Source: a virus. From it: 64,000 bases of DNA. Below are positions 49,780 through 57,990 of the stretch, in pieces. The translations under genes were made by a program, and so were the position numbers. Below the pieces are notes generated by a model. That model made no database searches. It was not told the origin of the DNA and saw only the letters and a program-made list of their open reading frames with translations. Location of the stretch: positions 1 through 64,000 of IMG/VR virus record IMGVR_UViG_3300041409_000348; one strand, given 5' to 3'. Position 1 is the first letter of the stretch. Every line of letters begins with the position of its first letter.

Positions 49780-50354
49780 TGAGCGCGCAGACTGCACGGC
49801 TCGCCGAGACGCCCAGCCCGTGGGGCAGCCCCGCCGGCCCTGGCCTCTGGCACCACAAGGGCTGGAAACTCCCAAATTACGTGGAGCAGGTCAGCAAGGG
49901 CATCATGAAGTCCGGCCGCGCCGCCACTGAGTCTGAGGCCATCCACATGGCGCTCGGAGTGCTGGCCCGGTGGGCGCGTGGCGGCGGGAAAGTAAGCCCC
50001 GAAGTCCAGGCCGCCGCCGCTAAGGCCATCGCCGAGTTCGCCGCCCTGCGAGCCAAGGCCGCCGCCCACAGTCACGCGAACGAGGACGGTGCCGCCATGT
50101 CCCTCTCCTGGAACGGCGTAGAGGGCATCGAGCTCGGTGCCCCTGCTGTCGCTGAGCGTGTCCCGCCCGGGCGCCGTGAGGGTGGCCAGTTCGCTGGGAA
50201 GGCTACGGTGCTGGGCCGTTACGACACCCCAGAACGTGCCGCGCTGGTGATCAACGGGATGGACGCGGCGGAACGTGCCGTGGCCCGCGCGTCTACCTTG
50301 CCGCCGCCCGGGTTCGCGTGGACGGACGCTGACCGGCTGGCAGTGGCGGAGTGA
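49779..50354 (+). CDS. Hypothetical head-region protein (191 aa)
   Basis: GLWHHKGWKLPNYVEQVSKGIMKSGRAATESEAIHMALGVLARWARGGG is a block often found N-terminal in actinophage structural proteins. The later PPGRREGGQFAGK matches the 'GGQF' tag repeated in the next gene. GTG start sharing bases with the upstream TAG. Confidence 0.65.
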   Translation: MSAQTARLAETPSPWGSPAGPGLWHHKGWKLPNYVEQVSKGIMKSGRAATESEAIHMALGVLARWARGGGKVSPEVQAAAAKAIAEFAALRAKAAAHSHANEDGAAMSLSWNGVEGIELGAPAVAERVPPGRREGGQFAGKATVLGRYDTPERAALVINGMDAAERAVARASTLPPPGFAWTDADRLAVAE

Positions 50355-50490
50355 GAGGCGGGAGAGCGCGCCGGTCCCGGTTCTCACGCTCCTGCCCGGG
50401 ATAACACTGACCGGTGTGGCTCTCCGGGCGGCGGTGACTAGTACGTCCCGCCCCTCTTGATCAGCGTAGCGCCCGACGGAAGGCCCGCAG
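50355..50490. other. Intergenic gap (136 bp)
   Basis: No gene or clear hairpin. It ends with ACGGAAGG upstream of the TTG start. Confidence 0.35.
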
Positions 50491-51789
50491 TTGAAGACTC
50501 CCGCACCGCAGCGCGCCGCTGGCCGTAAGAAGCTCGCCGCGATGGGCCAGGCCCTAAGCGACGGCACGGCACCGATCCCGGACGTCGCCTACCTGAAGAA
50601 GGCGATCCGGGCGAAGGGCCGCGTTGACCCGTCCAAGTGGCCGGCGCTGAAGGCCCTGATCGTGAAGCGGGCGAAGGCTCTCGGTGCCACGAACGCACCC
50701 GGCGTCAAGGGCACGTGGGCGTTCCAGGCCGCGAACGACGGTGAGGCGCTTGAGATGAGCAGTTACATCGCCCCGCACATGCCGGCCGGTTCCCCGCAAG
50801 GCGGCCAGTTCGGCACCACCTCAGGCGGCGGCGGAAAGCCGACTCCCGCGCAGCAGCACGCCGCCCATGACGCCCACCTCGCGCATCTGCAGCATCTGGT
50901 GGACACCGGCAAGGCGACCCCGGCGCAGAAAGCGGAACTGGCCGCGGCGAAGAAGGCCGCGGCTCCGGGGTCGGCGCAGGTGCAGAAGGCGCTGGCGGCG
51001 GTGAAGGCGGGGGCGGCAGCCACCCCGGCACCCAAGGCGAAGAAGGCCAAGGCCCCCGCGAAGCCGAAAGCCCCCGCGAAGCCGAAGGTCAACAAGACGA
51101 AGGGCACCGTCACCGCCACGATCGGCGGCAAAAAAGTGACGATGACCCTGCACCAGTGGCATCAGCTGCACGTCGCGCACGAGAAGGCCATCAAGGCAGC
51201 GAATGACACGGAGGCGATTGAGATGGCCACGGCCACCCCCCGGAAGATGCCGATGGTGCGTGGTGCCGCTGACGTCCAGTTGCGCCGCACCGGGCCCGGC
51301 ATGATCACCGTGCAGCACAAGTCGACGGGCATGAAGGTCGGGACGATCACCCCGAAGGGCAACGGCTGGCAGGGCATGCACGCCACCGGCACGATGACCG
51401 GCGCCTCGGGCAGCCAGCAGGGTGCCCTGACGGGCCTGATCGCGTTCCACAACAAGCAGGCGGCGAAAGCGAAAGCGTCCGGGTTCCCGCCCGCCCAGCA
51501 GGACGGCACAGCGGTCATGCCCGGCTCCAAGACGTACACGGCCGGGCAGGACGCCGTGGACCTCGCCGGCGCGCTCCCCGTATCCACCCCGGCGTCGTCG
51601 TCCTCGGATGGGCCGCGGGTCACGTCGATGGGCTCCGGCAAGCCGGCGGCGGCGCCGAGCGGCGACCCGTCTGGCCTGTCCCCGTACGCGCTGGCGATCT
51701 ACCGGAAGTTCCTGGCGAAGAAGATGAAGCCGGCGGTGGCGCTGGCGTTCGCGAAGCGCGCCGACGCGATGCACGCGAAAGCGGCCTAG
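50491..51789 (+). CDS. Lys/Ala-rich late protein, possible scaffold-associated
   Basis: 432 aa from TTG 50491. Begins with a helical block (DVAYLKKAIRAKGRVDPSKW...IVKRAKALGA) known from actinophage capsid-region proteins, then MPAGSPQGGQFGTT. A Lys/Pro/Ala linker (KAKKAKAPAKPKAPAKPK) and a C-terminal helix (LSPYALAIYRKFLAKKMKPA) follow. Probably a head-associated or ejected protein. Confidence 0.55.
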   Translation: MKTPAPQRAAGRKKLAAMGQALSDGTAPIPDVAYLKKAIRAKGRVDPSKWPALKALIVKRAKALGATNAPGVKGTWAFQAANDGEALEMSSYIAPHMPAGSPQGGQFGTTSGGGGKPTPAQQHAAHDAHLAHLQHLVDTGKATPAQKAELAAAKKAAAPGSAQVQKALAAVKAGAAATPAPKAKKAKAPAKPKAPAKPKVNKTKGTVTATIGGKKVTMTLHQWHQLHVAHEKAIKAANDTEAIEMATATPRKMPMVRGAADVQLRRTGPGMITVQHKSTGMKVGTITPKGNGWQGMHATGTMTGASGSQQGALTGLIAFHNKQAAKAKASGFPPAQQDGTAVMPGSKTYTAGQDAVDLAGALPVSTPASSSSDGPRVTSMGSGKPAAAPSGDPSGLSPYALAIYRKFLAKKMKPAVALAFAKRADAMHAKAA

Positions 51790-52128
51790 CTAGGCGTAGC
51801 GCTCGAGCAGCGGCGTCAGCTTCGCCTGCAACTCCTCCCGCCCGGCCTCGGTGTCCATGTCGGCGATCTCAATCACCGCGTCGGCGACCTCACGGAGCCT
51901 GCCCGGCACGGGACGGCCCGCCACGGCGATAGCGACGATCGGCTTCCCGAGCATGATCGCCAAGCCCAGTTCGACCGCGAACTTGATGTCTACCTCGCCG
52001 TCGTCGGGGACGAGGCTGGCGACGAACGCCGAGTCCGTCATCTGCCTGACGGTCCCTTCGCGGACATTGGCGACCCAGCGGTCCCAGTCGCGGCGATCCT
52101 GCGGGCTCAGGTTCTCATCCCAGGTCAC
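51790..52128 (-). CDS. Moron: nucleoside 2-deoxyribosyltransferase-like protein
   Basis: 112 aa. SAFVASLVPDDGEVDIKFAVELGLAIMLGKPIVAIAVAGRPVPGRL resembles the Rossmann-like NDT fold, with the acidic pair at VDIKFAVELG. Probably modifies nucleotides or binds a nucleoside. Cotranscribed with the gene upstream. Confidence 0.6.
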   Translation of the reverse strand: MTWDENLSPQDRRDWDRWVANVREGTVRQMTDSAFVASLVPDDGEVDIKFAVELGLAIMLGKPIVAIAVAGRPVPGRLREVADAVIEIADMDTEAGREELQAKLTPLLERYA

Positions 52129-52315
52129 GTACGGCCTCCATTCGGGGCTTCTCCCGTGACGTTTCCCGCGCTTCCCGCATCACCTTCCGGAACTCGGGGT
52201 CCTTCGCCATCCGCAGCGCCTCCGCCAGCGAGTAGCCGGCCAGCGTCACCGACCCGTCCGGGCCGATCGTCATTGTCCGCTCGGCGCGTGCCCGCCGCCC
52301 CCTGAACATTCTCAT
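52115..52315 (-). CDS. Moron: small basic hypothetical protein (66 aa)
   Basis: MRMFRGRRARAERTMTIGPD, then LAGYSLAEALRMAKDPEFRK. TACCGT (-10-like, 52322-52327) lies six bases before ATG 52315, so leaderless. First gene of a two-gene minus operon. Confidence 0.6.
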   Translation of the reverse strand: MRMFRGRRARAERTMTIGPDGSVTLAGYSLAEALRMAKDPEFRKVMREARETSREKPRMEAVRDLG

Positions 52316-52344
52316 GCGCAAACGGTAACGGAGGCGAGCCGAAC

Positions 52345-53676
52345 GTGACCACCACTGTCCTCACCCCGATGGACCGCGGGAAAGCCCGCCCGTCCGGCGC
52401 GTCCCTGTGGCGCAAGCAAGTCCTGCCGCTCGGCACCATCGACTACAAAGGCCGCAAGATCACGTTCAGCCGCGAATACCTCGCCGGCCTGGTCCGGGCG
52501 TTCGGTGACAAGGCGTATGACGTGGTGCCGTTCCAGTTCGCCGACGGCGCCAACAGCCACACCAACGCCCCCGAGCAGCGCCGCGGCACCGTCCGGGACC
52601 TGGAACTCACCGACGACGGCCTCGACATCATCGTCGAAGCCGGCCAGGACGCCGCGAAACACCTCGCCGAATACCCCGACCTGGGTGTGTCCGCCCGGAT
52701 CGTGGAGGCCTACGACCGGGCCGACGGGAAGTTTTTCCCCGCCGCCATCCAGCACGTCCTCGGCACCCTGGACCCGCGGATCACGGGCCTGCGGCCGTGG
52801 CAGGCGATCGACGCCGCCAACGACGGGGACGGTGACCTGATCGACCTCACCGACGCCCACTACACGGCGCCGTCTACGACGGCCGCCGCGTTCCCGCCCG
52901 GCGTGAACGTGGCTGGCCTGGGTGGGGGCGGCGGCGGAGCCACCACCGTCACCTTCACCGCGGACGGCGGCAAGCCCGAGCAAGAGCAGCCCAACCCAAC
53001 CGGCACTCCCACGGAGGAACACACGATGGCTTTCACCGCTGACCAGGAGGCCCGGCTGGCTAAGCTGCTCGACCTCCCCGACGACAAGTTCGACGCGATG
53101 CTCGCCGTCGCCGAGGCCGAGCCGCCCGCCGAGGGCGAGGAACTGCAGATGACCGACGAGGAGCTGCAGAAGCTCATCGCGTCGCTGGACGAGGATGAGG
53201 TAGCCGCTACCGAGCCGGAGACCGAGCCCGCCGCGCAGGACGACCGTGAGCTCGTGGGCGCGTCCCTGTCCAACGAGGCGCAGGCGCAGATCGACCTCGC
53301 CAACTCCCGCGCCGAGGAAACGTCCATCGAGCTGGCCCGGGTCACGTCGGCGCTGAACAAGGCCGCCTACGAGAAGGAACGCGACCACTACAGCCGCGAG
53401 TACGGCATCCCCCCGCGGATCACCGACCTCGCCCGCCCCGTCCTCGAAGGCGAAGGCCACGTCGTGGACCTCGCCAACGGCAGCACCGCCGACGCCGGCC
53501 AGATCGTCCGCAAGGTCCTGTCCGAAGTCGGCAAGACCGTCAAGATGCTGGACCTGTCCGGCGAGATGGGCTCCCCCCTCGACGGCGGCCGGGACGCTGA
53601 ACGCGCCGAGCAGGAGCAGACCGCGAAGGACCGCGCCGACATGGTGGGCCGCGTCCGCCAGATGACCGGCATCTAG
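52345..53676 (+). CDS. Prohead protease/scaffold fusion (Mu I-like)
   Basis: 443 aa from GTG 52345. Residues 1-160 look like the phage Mu I-type protease (GTIDYKGRKITFSREYLAGL...PFQFADGANSHTNAPEQRRGTVRDLEL...YPDLGVSARIVEA). A Gly-rich linker follows, then an acidic helical scaffold. Cleaves scaffold during capsid maturation. A nested scaffold start lies at 53026. Confidence 0.8.
   Translation: MTTTVLTPMDRGKARPSGASLWRKQVLPLGTIDYKGRKITFSREYLAGLVRAFGDKAYDVVPFQFADGANSHTNAPEQRRGTVRDLELTDDGLDIIVEAGQDAAKHLAEYPDLGVSARIVEAYDRADGKFFPAAIQHVLGTLDPRITGLRPWQAIDAANDGDGDLIDLTDAHYTAPSTTAAAFPPGVNVAGLGGGGGGATTVTFTADGGKPEQEQPNPTGTPTEEHTMAFTADQEARLAKLLDLPDDKFDAMLAVAEAEPPAEGEELQMTDEELQKLIASLDEDEVAATEPETEPAAQDDRELVGASLSNEAQAQIDLANSRAEETSIELARVTSALNKAAYEKERDHYSREYGIPPRITDLARPVLEGEGHVVDLANGSTADAGQIVRKVLSEVGKTVKMLDLSGEMGSPLDGGRDAERAEQEQTAKDRADMVGRVRQMTGI
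53026..53676 (+). CDS. Nested scaffold protein (internal start)
   Basis: In-frame ATG 53026 (MAFTADQEARLAKLLDLPDD) follows GGAGG (53013-53017) with an 8-base gap, an ideal ribosome site inside the protease gene. It yields a 216-aa acidic, helical scaffold, like Nu3 within lambda C. Confidence 0.7.
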   Translation: MAFTADQEARLAKLLDLPDDKFDAMLAVAEAEPPAEGEELQMTDEELQKLIASLDEDEVAATEPETEPAAQDDRELVGASLSNEAQAQIDLANSRAEETSIELARVTSALNKAAYEKERDHYSREYGIPPRITDLARPVLEGEGHVVDLANGSTADAGQIVRKVLSEVGKTVKMLDLSGEMGSPLDGGRDAERAEQEQTAKDRADMVGRVRQMTGI

Positions 53677-53679
53677 GTC

Positions 53680-53850
53680 ATGGCCCGGCATGTCGTCACC
53701 GTGACCACCGCGGCGACCTCCACCACCCCGGCACTGGTCAAAGGCCAGGTCATCGAACTGACCACCGGGCAGGAAACCACCCTGTCCACCGCGATCCGCG
53801 CCACCACGTTCCGGGACACCACCGGCGAGAACGTCGGCGTCTCCAACTAG
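53680..53850 (+). CDS. Small structural protein (56 aa)
   Basis: MARHVVTVTTAATSTTPALV...VIELTTGQETTLSTAIRATT; Thr/Val beta-rich, typical of short capsid-region proteins. Followed by a terminator. Unknown. Confidence 0.65.
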   Translation: MARHVVTVTTAATSTTPALVKGQVIELTTGQETTLSTAIRATTFRDTTGENVGVSN

Positions 53851-53881
53851 CACCACCCCGCACGGCCCCGAACCGCTTCCA

Positions 53882-53905
53882 CCCGCCCTCAGTGCGGGTT
53901 TTTTT
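53882..53905 (+). terminator. Rho-independent terminator
   Basis: CCCGC (53882-53886), loop, GCGGG (53894-53898), then seven T. Sits ahead of the capsid genes and may tune their dosage. Confidence 0.75.
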
Positions 53906-53935
53906 GTGCCCCACGACAGGACGGTGTGACTCGCA

Positions 53936-54397
53936 ATGAGCGGAAGTCTCCCGCATTACAAGCTCGGCCCAGCCTCCTACCAGGTGTCCGCACTCGTAAC
54001 CGGCGGCCAGCTCGTCACCGCCGACGCGAGCCCCGCGACCACGGTCTCCGTGGCCGGCGCCGGCGCCATTCTCGTCGTCGGCGTCGCCGGCAACGACGCG
54101 GCCCCGATCCCGAACCAGGCCGGCTCTACGGACACCGCCGCCGGGGGTGCGCCGCTGGTCGACATCTCCGTCCTGTCGGACTACACGTCCGTGTACTCCA
54201 GCGGCTACGACATGCACGTCACCTACGCCGCGAACTGCACCTTCGGGACGCTCCTGAAGGCCGCCGCGAACGGCACCGTCACCCCGTGGGTGTCCGGCAC
54301 CGACACCAACGCCGCCCTCATCGTCGGCCGCTGCACCCAGCCCGGCGGCGTCACCACCTCCACCAACGCCGTCGGCCGCGCCCGAATCGGCCTCTAA
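53936..54397 (+). CDS. Capsid decoration-like protein (153 aa)
   Basis: GPASYQVSALVTGGQLVTAD...AGAGAILVVGVAGNDAAPIPNQ resembles small head-decoration or DUF2190-type proteins. Directly precedes the major capsid gene, the usual place. Confidence 0.65.
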   Translation: MSGSLPHYKLGPASYQVSALVTGGQLVTADASPATTVSVAGAGAILVVGVAGNDAAPIPNQAGSTDTAAGGAPLVDISVLSDYTSVYSSGYDMHVTYAANCTFGTLLKAAANGTVTPWVSGTDTNAALIVGRCTQPGGVTTSTNAVGRARIGL

Positions 54398-54436
54398 ACG
54401 CCGGACGAAGCACTTCAAGAAAACTAGGAGACCAAA

Positions 54437-55351
54437 GTGCCCACTCCGGCATATTCCAGCCTTGACGGCCCCCGGGTCACAGTCGACGCCCTGCTCAAGG
54501 ACCCGCTGGTCATTCCCGCGCTGATCCTCGACATGACCCAGAACGAGTTCATCGTCGACGCCGTGCTCCGGCAGGGTGGCCTCGCCACCTCCGGCGCCGT
54601 CCGCTACTCCGAGTCGACGCCGCTGTACGCCGACGACACCCCGGAGATCCGCGCCGAGTTCGCTGAGGTGCCGGTCGTGCCGACCAGCGTCGGCGTCCCG
54701 CGCGTGGTGTTCACCCACGAGCGCGCCATGGCGATCATGGTGTCCGACGAGATGCGGCGCCGCCAGGCCATCGACCCGGTGACGCGGCAGCTCACCCAGG
54801 TCAAGAACACGATGGTGTACTCCTGGAACCAGGCTTTCTTCTCGGCCGTGGTCGCCAACGCCGGCATCCAGACGCTGGCCGTGTCGAACCCGTGGGCCTC
54901 GAGCAACGCCACCATCCGCGGGGACATCGCCAACGCGGTGTATCTGGTCGAGAACGCTTCGATCAGCAGCTCGATCAGCGGCCTGTCTCAGTTCCTCGGC
55001 TTCGAGGCAGACACCATGATCATCAACCACGGGACGAAGAACAGCCTGCTCCAGTCGTCCTCGTTCGCCGCGCCCTACATCGGGGATATTGCGTCGGAGT
55101 CGCTCCAGTACACGGGCGTGCTGCCTAATCGCATTTTTAATCTTGATGTAATGGTGAGCCGACAGATCCCGGCCGGAAATGCCATTGTCATGCAGCGCAA
55201 TAGGTGCGGCTTTATCGCCGATGAATTGCCCATGCAGGCTTCCCCGCTCTACAGGGATGAGCCGCGTAAGACACAGAGGTCGGACGTACAAAGGGCCAGC
55301 GCCATTGGGCTTGACCAACCTTTGAGTATCGTGCTGCTCAGCGGGGTATAA
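54437..55351 (+). CDS. Major capsid protein
   Basis: 304 aa. PLVIPALILDMTQNEFIVDAVLRQGG, TPEIRAEFAEVPVVPTSVG, MVSDEMRRRQAID and TMIINHGTKNSLL follow the HK97-fold layout of actinophage capsid proteins. From about 55120 to the stop the codons switch to A/T-ending and rare types (ATT, TTT, AAT, CTT, GTA, AGG, TTG), unlike the rest of the gene. The boundary points to gene conversion from the HNH gene downstream. Confidence 0.85.
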   Translation: MPTPAYSSLDGPRVTVDALLKDPLVIPALILDMTQNEFIVDAVLRQGGLATSGAVRYSESTPLYADDTPEIRAEFAEVPVVPTSVGVPRVVFTHERAMAIMVSDEMRRRQAIDPVTRQLTQVKNTMVYSWNQAFFSAVVANAGIQTLAVSNPWASSNATIRGDIANAVYLVENASISSSISGLSQFLGFEADTMIINHGTKNSLLQSSSFAAPYIGDIASESLQYTGVLPNRIFNLDVMVSRQIPAGNAIVMQRNRCGFIADELPMQASPLYRDEPRKTQRSDVQRASAIGLDQPLSIVLLSGV

Positions 55352-55476
55352 TCGAACACTTGATCTAGGGTCAAGCGCGTTCGTTTCATACGATAGAATG
55401 GAGGAAAAGTAAAGGTCCCGGCACCTGCTCCACAGGTACCGGGACGTGTCCACACCGATTCAGGCGGTGCAACACC
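55352..55476 (+). promoter_or_regulatory. Leader of the HNH gene
   Basis: CTTGA/TCAAG short inverted repeat, then TAGAAT (about 55390-55395). A strong hairpin follows, GTCCCGG-c-ACCTG / CAGGT-a-CCGGGAC (about 55413-55443). Lower GC than neighbours, like the recoded capsid end. Confidence 0.5.
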
Positions 55477-56712
55477 ATGCAGAATACCCCTGCCCGCAGG
55501 GTCTTCCTGGCGCGCAAGTGCCTAGATTGCCCGGTCCGGTTCACGCCCACAGGTGCCAAGCAGGTCCGCTGCCCGGACTGCCAGGCCGTGGAGAGCGCGA
55601 AGGTGGTTCGCGAGGCCCGCGCCCGGGAGATGATCCGCCGGAAGGCGGTCCGTGCGGAGGCCCGCCTCGCCGGTCCTCGCTGTTCCGTTTGCAGGGCACC
55701 TCTCCGCAAGAACAACACCATCGGCCGATGCCAGGAACACCGCTACATCGGTGAAGGCATGGGTGCCTGCACCCACTGCGGGAAGCCGGTCCGGCGCGAC
55801 AACCAGAGCGGGTACTGCGAGGAGCACAAGTACGCCACCTCGCGCGCGCCGGTACGGTTCTGCGCCAGCAGTGAGGGCTGCGGCAGGCAGCTCCGGATAG
55901 ACAACGAATCCGGCTACTGTGCGCGTCACTTCTCAGAGTCCCCTCTGTGGCGTGAATGCAGGGACCGGTTCAACGCCAAACTGCGGGAGCAAAACCGCCT
56001 GCGCCCCGACGAGCGCCGGTTCTGCTCGGAGCCAAGATGCCCTAACCGGCTCCGCTCCGACAACACCACCGGCCGCTGCGCGGGGCACGTCTATATCCCC
56101 GTGGACATGCCGGAATGCACTGTCGAGAGATGCACCAACCGCCTGACTGTGCGCAACACGACCGGCCGCTGCTGGGAGGAGCATCACGCGAAGTACTGGG
56201 TGGCTGAGCAGTGCGGCCACGTCGGCTGCGAGCAAATCCTGCACGAGGACAACAGCCTCGGATACTGCCACGAGCACCGCAGCGAGGCCGAGCAGCACCA
56301 GGAATACATGCGCGCCTACTACCAGAGCCGGAAGGCCGAGTTCCAGGCGTACGCGAAGGCGTGGCGGCTGGCCAACGGCGATGACCACCGCGCGGCTGTG
56401 CGCGCATGGAGCACTGCCAACAGGGAAGCCCGGCAAGCCATGCACGCCCGCCGGCGCACGCGCATCAAAGTGGCCATGACTGATCTCGACCGGCAGCAGT
56501 CAGTCGCCCGCCGCAGGGACATCAAGAACAACCCCTGCTTCTACTGCGGGACCGCCGAGACTTCCGACACGGACCACTTCTTTCCGCTCGCCAAGGGCGG
56601 CACGGACCACTGGTGGAACCTCGTCCGCGCCTGCGACCCGTGCAATTCCCGTAAAAACGCCACCTGCGGCACTGCGTTCCTGCTCCGCGCCGGTGGCCTG
56701 ACCCTCACCTAA
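55477..56712 (+). CDS. HNH endonuclease with six zinc-knuckle repeats
   Basis: 411 aa. After CLDCPVRF...CPDC come six units of the form C-x2-5-C...N/D-x3-G-x-C-x2-H: CRAPLRKNNTIGRCQEH, CGKPVRRDNQSGYCEEH, CGRQLRIDNESGYCARH, CPNRLRSDNTTGRCAGH, CTNRLTVRNTTGRC and CEQILHEDNSLGYCHEH. A classical HNH core ends it (CFYCGTAETSDTDHFFPLAK...DHWWNLVRACDPCNSRKN). The array probably reads an extended DNA target. Free-standing homing endonuclease beside the capsid gene. Confidence 0.85.
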   Translation: MQNTPARRVFLARKCLDCPVRFTPTGAKQVRCPDCQAVESAKVVREARAREMIRRKAVRAEARLAGPRCSVCRAPLRKNNTIGRCQEHRYIGEGMGACTHCGKPVRRDNQSGYCEEHKYATSRAPVRFCASSEGCGRQLRIDNESGYCARHFSESPLWRECRDRFNAKLREQNRLRPDERRFCSEPRCPNRLRSDNTTGRCAGHVYIPVDMPECTVERCTNRLTVRNTTGRCWEEHHAKYWVAEQCGHVGCEQILHEDNSLGYCHEHRSEAEQHQEYMRAYYQSRKAEFQAYAKAWRLANGDDHRAAVRAWSTANREARQAMHARRRTRIKVAMTDLDRQQSVARRRDIKNNPCFYCGTAETSDTDHFFPLAKGGTDHWWNLVRACDPCNSRKNATCGTAFLLRAGGLTLT

Positions 56713-56713
56713 C

Positions 56714-56735
56714 CCCGCCCTCCCGTGGCGGGCTT
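56714..56735 (+). terminator. Terminator-like hairpin
   Basis: CCCGCC (56714-56719) pairs with GGCGGG (56727-56732), followed by CTTT. Ends the HNH insert. Confidence 0.6.
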
Positions 56736-56762
56736 TCCCTACCGCCACGGAGGCGATCACTC

Positions 56763-57221
56763 ATGTCCGAAGCACAGCCGGAATCCAAGCCCGCGCCCCG
56801 GTCCCGGAACCGCGTCTGGGAAGCTCTCACGAACCTCTCGATTGGCCGCGGCGAGGACAAGGACAAGGCCGCGGACATCGTGCACAAGGGTGAGACCGTG
56901 ACCCTGACCGACGACCAGGCGCAGGGGTTCCTCAACCGGCATCGCCGCCCGGTGATCCGCCCCGCGGCCAACCAGAACGACGCCAGCCCCAGCATTCAGG
57001 CGAAGGATCTGTTCGGGCAGCGTCCCCCCGCGGAGGCGTTCGGTGCCCGCCCCGACCCGCCCGGCTCGTCCAAGGTGACCGTGAACGATGAGGTCGCCGA
57101 CCCCGCCGACCCGCGGAACGCCCCGGAAGCCAAGGACCCGAAGACGGACTTCTCCGTTGACCCGGCCGCGGCGAAGGACAAAGGCACCGGGGCCACCAGC
57201 ACCAAGGGCAGCAGCAAGTAA
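56763..57221 (+). CDS. Late hypothetical protein (152 aa)
   Basis: Preceded by GGAGGCG. The N-terminus (NRVWEALTNLSIGRGEDKDK...VHKGETVTLTDDQAQGFLNR) and a disordered charged C-terminus suggest a head-tail-region linker protein. No family recognised. Confidence 0.6.
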   Translation: MSEAQPESKPAPRSRNRVWEALTNLSIGRGEDKDKAADIVHKGETVTLTDDQAQGFLNRHRRPVIRPAANQNDASPSIQAKDLFGQRPPAEAFGARPDPPGSSKVTVNDEVADPADPRNAPEAKDPKTDFSVDPAAAKDKGTGATSTKGSSK

Positions 57222-57224
57222 CCC

Positions 57225-57437
57225 ATGGCCCAGTACGCCACGCTTGAGGTCACCATCGCCGATGTGGAACCTGTCGCGTCGTTTATCGCCCGGGTGTGCA
57301 AAGCGGACGCGATGATCCGGGGGATGACGCCGCAGGACGCGGCGGATCTGCCTGGTGCGGTGGTTGAGGGGATCGCGGAGCTCCAGTCGGCGGTGCGGGA
57401 TCTCGGGGCCGTGCCACCGCGCGGGGATGTCCTGTGA
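57225..57437 (+). CDS. Hypothetical small late protein (70 aa)
   Basis: MAQYATLEVTIADVEPVASF...; helical, overlapping the next gene by GTGA. Unknown. Confidence 0.6.
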   Translation: MAQYATLEVTIADVEPVASFIARVCKADAMIRGMTPQDAADLPGAVVEGIAELQSAVRDLGAVPPRGDVL

Positions 57438-57562
57438 GCGCCCTCGTGCGTGAGGATGACGCCGACTACGTGTGCCCGTGGTGTGAGCGGAACCAGTGCT
57501 ATCGCTGTACCGAACGGGCGTGCACGTGCTGTTCCGGTGTCCCCGACGACGACGCGGCCTAG
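57434..57562 (+). CDS. Cys-rich mini protein (42 aa)
   Basis: DYVCPWCERNQCYRCTERAC followed by TCCSG: eight Cys in 25 residues, enough for two zinc sites. GTG start overlaps upstream stop; TAG overlaps the convergent HIT gene. Unknown. Confidence 0.55.
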   Translation: MSALVREDDADYVCPWCERNQCYRCTERACTCCSGVPDDDAA

Positions 57563-57927
57563 AGGGGCGCAGGGGAGCCGGTAGGCCGCTGCTGGCCAGT
57601 CCACGGGAGCGACAAGCCATCACCCTCGCGGCGCGGCACCAAGTGGATGTGCAGATGCCGGACGGTCTGGGTCGCTGCCGACCCGGCCGAAGTGATCAGG
57701 TTGTAGTGCCAGTCGGAAAACTCCAGCGGCCCCGCAATCATCGCGGCGAACTCCATCGCTTGGCCGGCGGTGACCGGATCGGCACCCGCGTCCGAGACGT
57801 GCTTGCGAGGGACCACAAGCAGATGCCCCTCGGTGACGGGGTTCAGCGGCTCGAAGGCGACAGCGGTCCGATCCGAGTAATCGAACTCGCCCGCCGCGAT
57901 GCGGGCACAGAACGGGCAGTCGTCCAC
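57559..57927 (-). CDS. Moron: HIT-family protein
   Basis: 122 aa from GTG 57927. DCPFCARIAAGE, NPVTEGHLLVVPRKHV and VRHLHIHLVPRR show the HIT fold, with catalytic His triad HLHIHL. HIT enzymes hydrolyse nucleotide phosphoramidates and dinucleotides. Sits opposite the late operon with its promoter in the 57959-57990 repeat. Probably host-derived. Confidence 0.85.
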   Translation of the reverse strand: MDDCPFCARIAAGEFDYSDRTAVAFEPLNPVTEGHLLVVPRKHVSDAGADPVTAGQAMEFAAMIAGPLEFSDWHYNLITSAGSAATQTVRHLHIHLVPRREGDGLSLPWTGQQRPTGSPAPL

Positions 57928-57958
57928 CGCGCGATCCTCTCCACTGAAATAATGATCG

Positions 57959-57990
57959 CCGCTTACCGTAGCCCGATGAGGTGAGCCGTG
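57959..57990. repeat. 32-bp boundary repeat, copy 1
   Basis: CCGCTTACCGTAGCCCGATG through GTGAGCCGTG matches 61088-61119 at 31 of 32 bases. On the minus strand it holds TACGGT before a moron; on the plus strand it leads into a GTG start. Confidence 0.7.

Noticed and set aside
53750-55453. 567-codon minus-strand ORF
   Set aside because: Antisense to capsid genes; composition typical of a high-GC shadow frame.
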